From Leucobacter zeae (lineage in GTDB: Bacteria; Actinomycetota; Actinomycetes; Actinomycetales; Microbacteriaceae): a stretch of 64,000 bases of DNA. Position numbers and translations under genes: made by a program. Positions 53,817 to 62,543 of the stretch are shown here, piece after piece. How positions within the stretch are numbered: the stretch's first letter is position 1; each line of letters begins with the position of its first letter. The notes beneath the pieces were generated by a model that ran no database searches, was not told where the DNA came from, and saw only the letters and a program-made list of their open reading frames with translations. The DNA lies in assembly GCF_016758175.1 (NCBI RefSeq), contig NZ_QYAB01000003.1, forward strand, positions 62,001 through 126,000, in the 5' to 3' direction.

Positions 53817-55177
53817 CCGTCGACGCGAATCCCAAGCCCGGCGCCGGATCCCCGCGCGGCCGCGCACTCGTTCTCGTCACGGCCCGCTTCCCCTACGGCG
53901 TCGGCGAGGAGTTCCTCGAGGCCGAGCTGCCCGAGATCGCGGCGCGGTTCGCGGAGGTCTGGATCATCCCGACCGCGGCGCCGACCGGGGCAGCGCCGAC
54001 GCGCACCGTGCCGGCGAACGTGCACGTGGTGCGCGTCGCCTCCCCGCTCCGGCAGGGGGCCTCCACCGCCGATACGCTGCGGCTGATGGCGCGCCACCCG
54101 TTCGCGACCGCTGCGGCGGCATGGCGATCGCGCTCGGCGCTGCCCGGCGCCTCGCGGTTCCTCGAATCGCTGCGGTTCGATCTCGTCACGGGTCGGCTTG
54201 CCGCCTCCGCGGCGCCTGCGCTCGGCGCGCTGCGTGGCTCGGACGGGTCCGTCGTGTTCTACAGCTACTGGCTGCACACCCAGGCGCGCACCGCCATCGC
54301 GCTGCGCGCGCGCCTCGGGCTGCGCTCGGCGCCGATCATCAGCCGCGCGCACGGCGGGGACCTCTACGACGAGCGCAGCCCCTCCGGCCGCTTCCCGCAG
54401 CGCGAGCTCGTGCTCGGCTCGCTCGATCGCATCCACCCGGTCTCGGAGCACGGCGCGCAGACCCTCGCGACGCGCCATCCCGCGATCGCCGCCCGCGTCT
54501 CGGTCCGGCGGCTCGGCGTGAGCGGCGCGACTGCGCAGCGGAACCAGTCGCGCGCACCGTTCCGCGTGCTCTCGGTCTCGTGGATCAAACCCGTGAAGCG
54601 GCTCCACGTGCTCGTCGCCGCGCTGGCGGATCTGCAGCGGCGCGGCGTCGACGCGCGGTGGACGCACGTCGGCGGCGGTGACGCCGCCGCTGAGCGCGAG
54701 CTGCGCGCGCTCGCGGAGCAGCGCCTCACTGCGGGCACCGCGGAGTTCACCGGGGCGCTGCCGAACCCGCAGCTCCGGGCGCTCCTCGACGACCGGCCGC
54801 AATCGGTGTTCGTCAACGTCTCGGCGTCCGAGGGGGTTCCCGTCACGATCATGGAAGCCCTCGCGCAGGGGCTGCCCGTCGTCGCGACCGCCGTCGGCGG
54901 TACCCGCGAGCTGTTCTCGGAGCGCATGTTCGACGGGCTCATCGAGGTCGGGGCCTCCGAGAGCGCTGAGCCGAAATCCGAGGCCGAGCTCGCCGTGGAG
55001 GTGGCCGATCGGCTCGAGGCACTCGCCCGGGCGACCGACGCGGAGTACGCCCGATACGCCGACGCGAGTCTCGCCGAGTGGCGGCATCACTGGAGCGCCG
55101 ACACGAACTACGCGGCGTTCGCCGAGGAGCTCCGGGATCGCGCGCAGGGCGGCACCGCCGCGGCCGACCGCGGCTGA
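53813..55177 (+). CDS. Glycosyltransferase family 4 protein
   Basis: A 454-residue GT-B enzyme. N-terminal ARFPYGVGEEFLEAELPEI, then HGGDLYDERSP, and the donor region with VSWIKPVKRLHVLVAAL and VNVSASEGVPVTIMEALAQG, the usual EGxPxxxxEA motif of GT4 retaining enzymes. ATG 53813 overlaps the previous stop. It is last of the plus-strand run and converges on the minus-strand GT at 55205. Confidence 0.85.
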   Translation: MTVDANPKPGAGSPRGRALVLVTARFPYGVGEEFLEAELPEIAARFAEVWIIPTAAPTGAAPTRTVPANVHVVRVASPLRQGASTADTLRLMARHPFATAAAAWRSRSALPGASRFLESLRFDLVTGRLAASAAPALGALRGSDGSVVFYSYWLHTQARTAIALRARLGLRSAPIISRAHGGDLYDERSPSGRFPQRELVLGSLDRIHPVSEHGAQTLATRHPAIAARVSVRRLGVSGATAQRNQSRAPFRVLSVSWIKPVKRLHVLVAALADLQRRGVDARWTHVGGGDAAAERELRALAEQRLTAGTAEFTGALPNPQLRALLDDRPQSVFVNVSASEGVPVTIMEALAQGLPVVATAVGGTRELFSERMFDGLIEVGASESAEPKSEAELAVEVADRLEALARATDAEYARYADASLAEWRHHWSADTNYAAFAEELRDRAQGGTAAADRG

Positions 55178-55204
55178 CCGCGGTTCGGTCGGGCGACCGC
55201 GGAT

Positions 55205-56404
55205 TCAGCGGCGCGTCGCCGCCCGCGCGATCTCGTCCACCGCACGGGCGGCGACGGCGTCGAGGCCGACCGCGCCGCCGGCCCACGCGCTCACCGCGCC
55301 GCGGCGGGCGTCTCCAGCCGGGTCTCCCGGCCCGGGAACCGAGGCCGTCTCGATCATCGCCGCAGCGACCGCGCCGGCATCGAGCGGCACTCCGACGCCG
55401 ATGGGGCGCCCGTCGACCTCCGTCCGCACGAAGTCGGCGGCCGGGCCGATGCCCGCGTAGACGAGCGGAGCGCCGCACACCGCGGCGCTGTAGAGCTTGG
55501 TCGGGAAGGCGAAGTCGTAGCCCGACCCCGGTCGCACACTCGCGAGCGCCGCCGTCGCGCCGCGCAGCACGGGTGCGAGCTCGGGCGCGGAGACCGCCGG
55601 TTCGAACCGCACCGCGGCCCCGACCCCCAGCTCGGTCGCGAGCGCTTCGAGAGAAGCGCGCTCCGAGCCGCCGCCGATGAAGCGCACGACCGCCCCGGGC
55701 ACCGCGTCCCGTACGGCCGGAAGAGCTCGGACGAACACCTCGGCGCCGTGCCACTCCGAAGCGGTGCCCGCGTAGACGAACTCGGGAGTGACGGGGCGAG
55801 CGGCGGGAGCCTCGGACAGCCCCGCGAGGAAGCTCCCGACGTCGACCCCGTTGCCCACCGTGACGACGGTCTCCGCGATGCCGAGCTCGGCGAGCCGCCC
55901 GGTCACCCCCTCCGAGACGGAGAGCACGACGGCCGCGCCCCGGAGGGCGAAGCGCTCGATGCCGCGCACGGCGCGCACCATCCAGCCGGGCGCGCCCGTC
56001 TGCGACGCGGCGTCCGACCAGATGTCGGCGGCGTAGTAGACGTACGGGGTACGGCGCAGCGTCGCTGCGAGTCGCACGAAGAAGCCCGTCGTGGGCGGCG
56101 GCTCCACGACGATCGCGTCGCGCCGCGGGCCGAACAGGATCCTGAAGAGCAGCGGGAGGTCGAAGCTCAGGTACTGCACGTATCCGCGCACATAGCCCGA
56201 TCGATCGCGCAGCACCGGGAAGCGGCGCACCCGGTAGGGGCGCCGCGCGTCCGCGCTCTCGCCCGAGAGCCGACGTGGCGGCCGGACCGTGAGCACGGTC
56301 GTCGCGTGCCCTGCGGCGACGCAGGCCTCGGCCAGCGCTCCGAGCCGGAACGAGGCCGCACTCGGCTCGGGATCGAAGATGCGGCTGGCGATCGCGATGC
56401 GCAC
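55205..56404 (-). CDS. Glycosyltransferase family 4 protein
   Basis: A 399-residue GT-B enzyme of WbuB/WcaI type. RIAIASRIFDPEPSAASFRLGALAEA is its start; PYVYYAADIWSDAA and FPTKLYSAAVCGAPLVYAG lie in the two lobes. GTG 56404 lies eight bases after the DegT stop; GGGAG lies in the end of that gene. Paired with the aminotransferase, it may transfer the amino sugar it makes. Confidence 0.84.
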   Translation of the reverse strand: MRIAIASRIFDPEPSAASFRLGALAEACVAAGHATTVLTVRPPRRLSGESADARRPYRVRRFPVLRDRSGYVRGYVQYLSFDLPLLFRILFGPRRDAIVVEPPPTTGFFVRLAATLRRTPYVYYAADIWSDAASQTGAPGWMVRAVRGIERFALRGAAVVLSVSEGVTGRLAELGIAETVVTVGNGVDVGSFLAGLSEAPAARPVTPEFVYAGTASEWHGAEVFVRALPAVRDAVPGAVVRFIGGGSERASLEALATELGVGAAVRFEPAVSAPELAPVLRGATAALASVRPGSGYDFAFPTKLYSAAVCGAPLVYAGIGPAADFVRTEVDGRPIGVGVPLDAGAVAAAMIETASVPGPGDPAGDARRGAVSAWAGGAVGLDAVAARAVDEIARAATRR

Positions 56405-56412
56405 GGTCGGCG

Positions 56413-57525
56413 TCAGGCTCCCGCGCGCAGCACGGCGGAGACGCCGGCGACGATGCGCTCGAGGTCGCCGTCGGAGAGCGACGGATGGACGGGCAGCGAG
56501 AGCACCTCGGCCGCGGCACGCTCGGTCTCGGGCAGTTCGAGTCCAGGCGCGTAGGGCGCGAGCGAGGGCAGGCGGTGGTTCGGGATCGGGTAGTACACGC
56601 CCGACCCGACGCCGTGCTCGTCCTTCAGCGCCACGTGGATGCGATCGCGCTCGGCGGCATCGACCCGGATCGTGTACTGGTGGTAGACGTGCACCGCGCC
56701 GTCCGCGACGAACGGGGTCGTGACGCCGTCGACCCCCTCGAGCCCGGAGTTCAGCACAGCGGCGTTGGCCTGGCGCCGCGCCGTCCAGCCGTCGACCTTG
56801 GTGAGCTGCACGCGCCCGATCGCCGCGTGGATGTCGGTCATGCGGGCGTTGAAGCCGACGACCTCGTTCTCGTACTGCCGCTCCATGCCCTGGTTGCGCA
56901 GCAGGCGGACGTTCCGCGCGATCTCGTCGTTCGCGCACGTCACCATGCCGCCCTCGCCCGAGGTCATGTTCTTGGTCGGGTAGAGGCTGAACATCGCGAA
57001 ATCGCCGAGAGTGCCGACCGGGCGCCCGTTCCAGGAGGCGCCGTGCGCCTGCGCCGCGTCCTCGTAGATCGCCAGACCGTGCTCGCGCGCGATCTGCTCG
57101 ATCTCCTCGACGAGGAAGGGGTGGCCGTAGAGGTGCACGGGCATGATGCCCTTCGTGCGGGGCGTGATCGCGGCGCGCACCGACTCGGGATCGAGCGTGA
57201 AGGTGTTCGGCTCGATGTCCGCGAACACGGGGGTGGCGCCAGTGAGCGCGACCGAGTTGCCGGTCGCTGCGAAGGTGAACGACGGCACGATGACCTCGTC
57301 GCCCGCTCCGACGCCTGCCGCGAGCAGGCCGAGGTGCTGGCCGCTCGTGCCCGAGTTCACCGCGACGGTCGCGCGCCCCTGCACGAAGTGCTCGGCGAAC
57401 TCGCGCTCGAAGGTCGCGACCTCCGGACCCTGCGCGATCATGCCGGAGCGCAGCACGCGGTCGACGGCCTCGCGCTCCTCGTCGCCGATGATGGGCTTCG
57501 CGGGCGGGATGAAGTCTGCGGTCAT
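56413..57525 (-). CDS. DegT/DnrJ/EryC1/StrS aminotransferase, WbpE-like candidate
   Basis: A 370-residue PLP enzyme aminating a keto nucleotide sugar. NSGTSGQHLGL and PSFTFAATGN bind the cofactor, IYEDAAQAHGA holds the ring, and the Schiff-base Lys185 is in SLYPTKNMTSGEGGM. ATG 57525 has AAAGGTG upstream. With the WbpA- and WbpB-like genes it would give a 3-amino uronate. Its spacing and coupling with the GT at 55205 suggest the pair works together. Confidence 0.85.
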   Translation of the reverse strand: MTADFIPPAKPIIGDEEREAVDRVLRSGMIAQGPEVATFEREFAEHFVQGRATVAVNSGTSGQHLGLLAAGVGAGDEVIVPSFTFAATGNSVALTGATPVFADIEPNTFTLDPESVRAAITPRTKGIMPVHLYGHPFLVEEIEQIAREHGLAIYEDAAQAHGASWNGRPVGTLGDFAMFSLYPTKNMTSGEGGMVTCANDEIARNVRLLRNQGMERQYENEVVGFNARMTDIHAAIGRVQLTKVDGWTARRQANAAVLNSGLEGVDGVTTPFVADGAVHVYHQYTIRVDAAERDRIHVALKDEHGVGSGVYYPIPNHRLPSLAPYAPGLELPETERAAAEVLSLPVHPSLSDGDLERIVAGVSAVLRAGA

Positions 57526-57628
57526 GGAATGCACCTTTCGTCCGCGCGACCGAGCGTGCGCGGCACGGTCCAGAATACCGGCCCGTGCCGGGTCGGTCGG
57601 CACCGCCGGCATCTGACAGAATGTTCCC

Positions 57629-58336
57629 ATGACCGTTGACTCCCCCGACGGGCGTTCCGCGAGCACCGCCGAGAACGCCGACACCTGGGTGGTGATCCCC
57701 CTCTACAACGAGGTGACGGTCATCGCTTCGGTCATCGCGGGCCTGCTGCCCGTGTTCCCGAACATCGTCTGCATCGACGACGGATCGCGCGACGGATCGG
57801 GCGAGGCCGCCGAGCGCGCGGGCGCCAGGGTCGTGCGCCACCCGATCAACCTGGGTCAGGGCGCGGCGCTGCAGACCGGGTTCGAGTACGCGCTCGAGCG
57901 CGGAGCCGGGTTCGTCGTGACCTTCGACGCCGACGGGCAGCACCGGGTCGAGGACGCCGCGGCGATGCTGGCTCGGGCGCGCGACGAGGACGTAGCGATC
58001 GTCTTCGGCTCCCGCTTCCTCGACGACCGCACGGATCCCGGCATCATGAAGAAGATCGTGCTGAAGACCGCCGTGGCCGTCACGAACATCACGACCCGCA
58101 CGCGCCTCACCGACGCGCACAACGGGCTGCGCGTGATCCGCGAGGACGCGCTGCGGCGCATCAAGCTGCGGCAGGACCGCATGGCCCACGGCACCGAGAT
58201 CGTCGTGCAGCTCGGCCGGACCGGGCTCCCGTACGTCGAGCAGCCCGTCGAGGTCGTCTACACCGATTACTCGAAGGCGAAGGGCCAGTCCCTGCTGAAC
58301 TCCGTCAACATCCTCGTGGATCTGATCATCCGGTAG
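57629..58336 (+). CDS. Glycosyltransferase family 2, polyprenyl-phosphate type
   Basis: A 235-residue GT-A enzyme similar to dolichyl/polyprenyl-phosphate sugar synthases. TWVVIPLYNEVTVI, CIDDGSRDGS, NLGQGAALQTGFEYAL and TFDADGQHRVEDA are all present. No transmembrane helix follows, so it acts at the inner face. ATG 57629 follows CAGAAT by six bases. With the DUF2304 gene and a large membrane protein it makes a triad common in actinobacteria. It probably charges polyprenyl phosphate with a sugar for a GT-C enzyme. Confidence 0.88.
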   Translation: MTVDSPDGRSASTAENADTWVVIPLYNEVTVIASVIAGLLPVFPNIVCIDDGSRDGSGEAAERAGARVVRHPINLGQGAALQTGFEYALERGAGFVVTFDADGQHRVEDAAAMLARARDEDVAIVFGSRFLDDRTDPGIMKKIVLKTAVAVTNITTRTRLTDAHNGLRVIREDALRRIKLRQDRMAHGTEIVVQLGRTGLPYVEQPVEVVYTDYSKAKGQSLLNSVNILVDLIIR

Positions 58337-58342
58337 GCGGCC

Positions 58343-58771
58343 ATGACCTTCTTCCAGTTCCTCCTCATCGCCGCGGTCGTCGTCGCGGGCGCCGTCGCCG
58401 TGCGCGCGCTGCCCGGCGAACGCTCGCTCGCGCTGAAGCGCCTCTTCGCACTGCTGTTCGTCGTCGCTGCGATCGTCGCGATCCTCGTCCCCGGCCTCCT
58501 CACCCGGGTCGCCAACGCGCTCGGCATCGGGCGCGGCACCGACCTGCTCCTCTACGTCTTCATCGTCGCCATGCTCGTCTTCGCGGTGGCGGTCATCCGC
58601 GCGAAGGCCCGCAGCGACGCAAGGGTCTCGGATCTCGCCCGCGCCGTCGCGCTCATGGAGGCCCGCCTCGCCGAACGCGTCGAGGATCATGAGGACGCGC
58701 CCGCGACAGGAGCGCCCGAGGTCGGGACCGACGCCGACGCCCGCACCGACGCAGCGGATTCCGCCCCGTGA
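58343..58771 (+). CDS. DUF2304 family membrane protein
   Basis: A 142-residue protein with three helices (about 3-20, 32-52 and 70-90), then a short coiled segment and a disordered acidic Ala/Asp tail. DUF2304 proteins go with polyprenyl-phosphate GT2 enzymes and may tether them. Starts six bases after the GT2 stop; its stop overlaps the next start (GTGA). Confidence 0.82.
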   Translation: MTFFQFLLIAAVVVAGAVAVRALPGERSLALKRLFALLFVVAAIVAILVPGLLTRVANALGIGRGTDLLLYVFIVAMLVFAVAVIRAKARSDARVSDLARAVALMEARLAERVEDHEDAPATGAPEVGTDADARTDAADSAP

Positions 58772-60780
58772 CCGAGTGGGCCGCGTTCGCGCTGCCGGTG
58801 CTCGCAGCGGTCGCGACGATCACGATCCTCGGGCTCCCCATCGCACTCGCCCTCGGGCTGCGCGGATTCGCCGCACCGCTCGTGACCGTGCCCGCGGCGT
58901 TCGCGGTGCTCGCCGTGTCGAGCATCGCCGCGGACCTGACCGGAGTGCCGTGGTCGCTCCTCCCCCCGCTCGCACTCTCGGCCGTCCTCGCCGTCGCGCT
59001 GTTCGCGCTGCGGCGGTGGATCGGCGCGGGCCGGGGCGCCGCGCCGCGGGCCGGTCGCGCCGTCGACGAGACGCGCCGCGGCCTCCTCGTGACGCTCGGC
59101 GCCGCCGCGATCGGCGGCGCCGCGATCGCCGCGCTGCTCGCGGCGGGGATCCGCAGCCCCGGGGCCGTCTCGCAGACGTTCGACGCCGGGTTCCACCTCA
59201 ACGCGGTCCGCTACATCCTCGACTCCGGCACGGCGTCGCCGCTCGCCATGGAGCTCACGAGTCCGGGCTCCGCCTCGTTCTACCCGACGCTCTGGCACGG
59301 CTTCACGGCGCTCGTCGTGCAGCTCTGCGCACCGCTCGGCGGCTTCGTCACGATCCCCGTCGCGACGAACGCCGTGCTCTTCACCACCACCGCGGTCGTC
59401 TGGCCGATCGGGGTCGTCGCCCTCGGACGCGCCATCGCCGGCCCGAGCACCCGCGTCGCGGTCGTCTCGGGCGCACTCGCGACCGCCTTCCCGAATTTCC
59501 CGCTGTATCTCTCGGGCTACGGCGTGCTCTACCCCAACGTGCTGGCGCTCGCACTCATGCCCTACGTGCTCGTGGCCGGCCTGCGGATCCTCGACCTGGG
59601 CGCGGCTCGGCGCGCGATCCCGCTGCGCGGCGCGGCGACCTGGCTGCTCTTCCTGGGCGCCCTCGGCGCCGCCGTGCTCGCGCACCCCAATGTGATCCAC
59701 GCACTCGTCGTCTGGGGCGCGTTCCCGGTGCTCGCCGCGGCGATCCGCGCGGTCCTCGGCCGGCGCGTCACGGGCCGATCGGGCGCCCGCGAGCCCGCAC
59801 GCCTGCCCCGCTGGGCGCGCGCGCTGCTCGCGGTGCTGGGAGTCGTCGCGTACGCCGGCGCCGCCGCCGCCGCATGGATCACCGGGCGAACGAGCGACAA
59901 CGCGTGGATGGGCCGCTACTACCCCCGCGACGCGGTCGGTCAGATCCTCGACAGCACGCCAGGCCTCGTCGGCGGGGCGTGGGCGGTCTCAGCGCTCATC
60001 GTGCTCGGCGCCGTGATCGCGTGGCGCACGCCGCGCCTGCGTTGGGCGATCGGCAGCGCCGCCGGCCTGGCGCTGCTCTACTTCGTGGCCGACGGCTTCC
60101 CGACCTCGGACTGGCGCACGCTCATCACCGGCCCCTGGTACAACGACCCCAGGCGGCTGGCCGCGCTCATCCCGTTCGGCGCGATCCCGCTCGCCGTGCT
60201 CAGCGGCTCCGCGGCGTGGGCGATGCTCGGCCCCGGACTCCGCAGGTTCGCCTCGATGCGGGCGACCCGGCCCGTGCTCCGCACCCGCGTGCTCGCCGCG
60301 TGCACCGTGGTCCTGCTCATCGCCGTCGGCCAGGCGGGCGCGCAGCCCGCGCGCGAGAAGCTCCGCGAGAGCTACGACGTCGGCCTCGCCGTCGTGCTCT
60401 CCGACGACGAGCTCGCGCTGCTCGACCGGCTCGACGAGTCGGTGCCCGAGGGCGACCGGATCGCCAACAACCCGCTCAACGGCAGCGGGCTCGGGTACGC
60501 GCTCGCGGATCGCGAGGTGCTCTTCCCGCACGCAGGAGGCAGCTACGACCCGCGCTCGTACGAGCTCGTCTCCTCGCTCGTGCCCGAGCCCGAGCGCGCG
60601 TGCACCCTGGCTGACGAGCTCGACGTCGACTTCGTGCTCGACTTCGGGCAGGATTTCATCTTCAAGGACGACCCCAGGCGCGAGAAGCCCTTCGAGGAGA
60701 TGCACGACCTCGACCGGTCGCCGATCCTCACCGAGGTCGACCGCGAGGGCGACGCCCGGCTCTTCCGCATCGCCTGCTGA
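58768..60780 (+). CDS. Large polytopic membrane protein, probable GT-C glycosyltransferase (DUF6541-like)
   Basis: A 670-residue protein with twelve or more helices and an extracytoplasmic C-terminal domain of about 170 residues. The first long loop has FDAGFHLNAVRYILDSG, with acidic and His residues in the place where GT-C enzymes carry catalytic Asp. A second loop has SDWRTLITGPWYNDPRR. It is predicted to take a sugar from polyprenyl phosphate outside the membrane. GTG 58768 overlaps the DUF2304 stop. Confidence 0.78.
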   Translation: MTEWAAFALPVLAAVATITILGLPIALALGLRGFAAPLVTVPAAFAVLAVSSIAADLTGVPWSLLPPLALSAVLAVALFALRRWIGAGRGAAPRAGRAVDETRRGLLVTLGAAAIGGAAIAALLAAGIRSPGAVSQTFDAGFHLNAVRYILDSGTASPLAMELTSPGSASFYPTLWHGFTALVVQLCAPLGGFVTIPVATNAVLFTTTAVVWPIGVVALGRAIAGPSTRVAVVSGALATAFPNFPLYLSGYGVLYPNVLALALMPYVLVAGLRILDLGAARRAIPLRGAATWLLFLGALGAAVLAHPNVIHALVVWGAFPVLAAAIRAVLGRRVTGRSGAREPARLPRWARALLAVLGVVAYAGAAAAAWITGRTSDNAWMGRYYPRDAVGQILDSTPGLVGGAWAVSALIVLGAVIAWRTPRLRWAIGSAAGLALLYFVADGFPTSDWRTLITGPWYNDPRRLAALIPFGAIPLAVLSGSAAWAMLGPGLRRFASMRATRPVLRTRVLAACTVVLLIAVGQAGAQPAREKLRESYDVGLAVVLSDDELALLDRLDESVPEGDRIANNPLNGSGLGYALADREVLFPHAGGSYDPRSYELVSSLVPEPERACTLADELDVDFVLDFGQDFIFKDDPRREKPFEEMHDLDRSPILTEVDREGDARLFRIAC

Positions 60781-60805
60781 GGTGCGTTCTTCCGTCGTGC
60801 TGCGC

Positions 60806-60850
60806 GACGCAGGATGACGGGGAAGGCGCTCCCCCGGGATGACGGGGAAC
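60806..60850. repeat. Intergenic repeat, copy C (GCAGGATGACGGG core)
   Basis: GGATGACGGGGAA occurs twice, at 60812-60824 and 60837-60849, with a 25-base period. It lies in the gap between the membrane glycosyltransferase and the LpxA-like gene. Confidence 0.6.
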
Positions 60851-60876
60851 GACCGGGAGCGCGGAGCCGCCGCGAA

Positions 60877-60882
60877 TAGACT
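60877..60882 (+). promoter_or_regulatory. -10 box TAGACT for the LpxA-like gene (leaderless)
   Basis: Six bases before ATG 60889, without a Shine-Dalgarno. Confidence 0.55.
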
Positions 60883-60888
60883 GGGCGT

Positions 60889-61611
60889 ATGAGCGAGATC
60901 AGCGCGCAGGCATTCGTCGGTGAGGGCGTCGTCGTCGGTACGGGGGTGCGGATCGGGCCGGGTGCCGTGATCCTCGGCCCCTGCACGATCGAGGACGGCG
61001 CCTGGATCGGACCGGGCGCGCAGATCGGCGCACCGCCCGAGATGTCGAGCCTGCCGCAGAACGCCGCGTGGGCGGGAGACCTGCAGCACGCCGGCGTGCG
61101 GATCGGGGCCGGCGCGGTCATCCGCGAGGGGGCCGTGATCCATCAGGGCACGTACCGGGAGACGACCGTCGGACCCCGCAGCTGGGTCCTGAACCGCGCG
61201 TACCTCGCGCACGACGTGCTGCTCGGCGCCGACGCGACCGTCTCGGCGGGTGTCTCGGTCGGCGGGCACTGCGAGATCGGCGACCGGGTCAACATCGGGA
61301 TGAACGCCGTCGTGCACCAGCGCCGCGTCATCGCGGCGGGAGCGATGGTCGGCATGGGCACACCGGTCACCCGCGACGTGCCCCCGTTCGCGAAGGTGTA
61401 CGGCACGCCCCCGCGCCTCGCCGGGATCAACGCCGTCGGCCTCGAGCGCGCCGGGCACGGTCCCGACGTCGCCGCGTCGCTGCTGCGCCACTACGGCACC
61501 GGGGACGCGTTCGTCGGCGCCGCGGTGCTCGCGGACGAGCTCGCGCCGCTCGCCGCGGAGGTCGCATGGTGGGCGGATCGCGACGGGCTGCGGCCGGTCT
61601 CGCCCGCATAA
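60889..61611 (+). CDS. LpxA-like left-handed beta-helix acyltransferase
   Basis: A 240-residue trimeric beta-helix transferase. Hexapeptide repeats run through residues 8-165. The order VIREGAVIHQGT, NRAYLAHDVLLG, GGHCEIGDRVNIG, VHQRRVIAAGAMVG, VTRDVPPFAKVYG and LAGINAVGLERAG follows LpxA, UDP-GlcNAc O-acyltransferase, along most of its length. His in YLAHD corresponds to the catalytic His of LpxA. Lipid A is not expected here; a likely role is N- or O-acylation of a UDP-amino sugar made by the same locus. A WbpD-like acetyl transfer is possible, though WbpD is shorter. Confidence 0.85.
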   Translation: MSEISAQAFVGEGVVVGTGVRIGPGAVILGPCTIEDGAWIGPGAQIGAPPEMSSLPQNAAWAGDLQHAGVRIGAGAVIREGAVIHQGTYRETTVGPRSWVLNRAYLAHDVLLGADATVSAGVSVGGHCEIGDRVNIGMNAVVHQRRVIAAGAMVGMGTPVTRDVPPFAKVYGTPPRLAGINAVGLERAGHGPDVAASLLRHYGTGDAFVGAAVLADELAPLAAEVAWWADRDGLRPVSPA

Positions 61612-61664
61612 GCACGCCGGATCCGCGGCCCGGGCCCACCGGAGGCTCCCCAGCGGCGACCCAG

Positions 61665-61670
61665 TAGACT
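61665..61670 (+). promoter_or_regulatory. -10 box TAGACT for the Wzm/Wzt operon (leaderless)
   Basis: Six bases before GTG 61677, and no Shine-Dalgarno. Same arrangement and hexamer as at 60877. Confidence 0.55.
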
Positions 61671-61676
61671 TCCCTG

Positions 61677-62543
61677 GTGAGCCAAATCAGCGTGAGGGAC
61701 GACCCGGCATTCGACACGCCGGGGGCCAACAAGGGCCTCGTCGACGTCTTCCGCCACCGGTACCTGCTGTCGCTCCTGCTGCGCAAGGGGATCTCGACGC
61801 GCTACCACGGGTCGACCCTGGGGTGGGTCTGGTCGTACGTGCGCCCCGCCGCGCAGTTCCTGATGTACTACCTGGTGATCGGCGTGATCCTCAAGGCCGA
61901 CCACGGCATGAAGTTCTTCCCGATCTACCTCTTCTCGGGCATCGTCGCAGTCAATCTCTTCAGCGAGGCGCTGCGCAACACGACGAGCGCCATCACCGAC
62001 AACTCCTCGCTCGTCAAGAAGATCTACCTGCCGCGCGAGCTGTTCCCGATGTCGGCGCTCGGCGTCGCGCTCGTCCACTTCCTGCCGCAGGCCGTGCTGT
62101 TGATCATCGTCGCGCTCTTCTTCGGCTGGACGGTGACCTGGCTGCAGGTCGTCGCCTTCTTCGGCGGCATCCTCATCATCCTCGTCTTCGCGCTCGGCCT
62201 CGGCCTCTTCTTCGGCGCGATCAACGTCGCCTACCGCGACGCGAAGAACTTCGTGGACCTGATCCTCATGTTCTCGACATGGGCGTCCCCCGTGCTCTAC
62301 ACCTGGAATCTGGTCAGGGATCGCGCCCCCGAATGGCTCTTCCACCTCTACATGTCGAACCCGATGACGGGCGCGGTCGAGCTCTTCCACGACGTGTTCT
62401 GGCTGCCCATCGAGGGCGGCACGCCGAGGCCCGAGCACCTCTTCACGTACGTGGGCATCGGCCTGGTGATCGCCCTGGTGACCCTGCTGATCGGCCAGCT
62501 CGTCTTCCGCAAGCTGGAGGTGAACTTTGCCCAGGACCTCTGA
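61677..62543 (+). CDS. ABC-2 type polysaccharide export permease (Wzm/TagG-like)
   Basis: A 288-residue permease with six helices. The cytoplasmic N-terminus ends LLLRKGISTRYHGSTLGWVWSY (the amphipathic segment typical of Wzm/TagG), followed by IYLFSGIVAVNLFSEALRN and LVKKIYLPRELFPM. The C-terminal helix ends RKLEVNFAQDL. It dimerises and works with the ATPase that follows with a 17-base overlap. It exports a lipid-linked glycan such as a teichoic-acid-like polymer. Confidence 0.9.
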   Translation: MSQISVRDDPAFDTPGANKGLVDVFRHRYLLSLLLRKGISTRYHGSTLGWVWSYVRPAAQFLMYYLVIGVILKADHGMKFFPIYLFSGIVAVNLFSEALRNTTSAITDNSSLVKKIYLPRELFPMSALGVALVHFLPQAVLLIIVALFFGWTVTWLQVVAFFGGILIILVFALGLGLFFGAINVAYRDAKNFVDLILMFSTWASPVLYTWNLVRDRAPEWLFHLYMSNPMTGAVELFHDVFWLPIEGGTPRPEHLFTYVGIGLVIALVTLLIGQLVFRKLEVNFAQDL

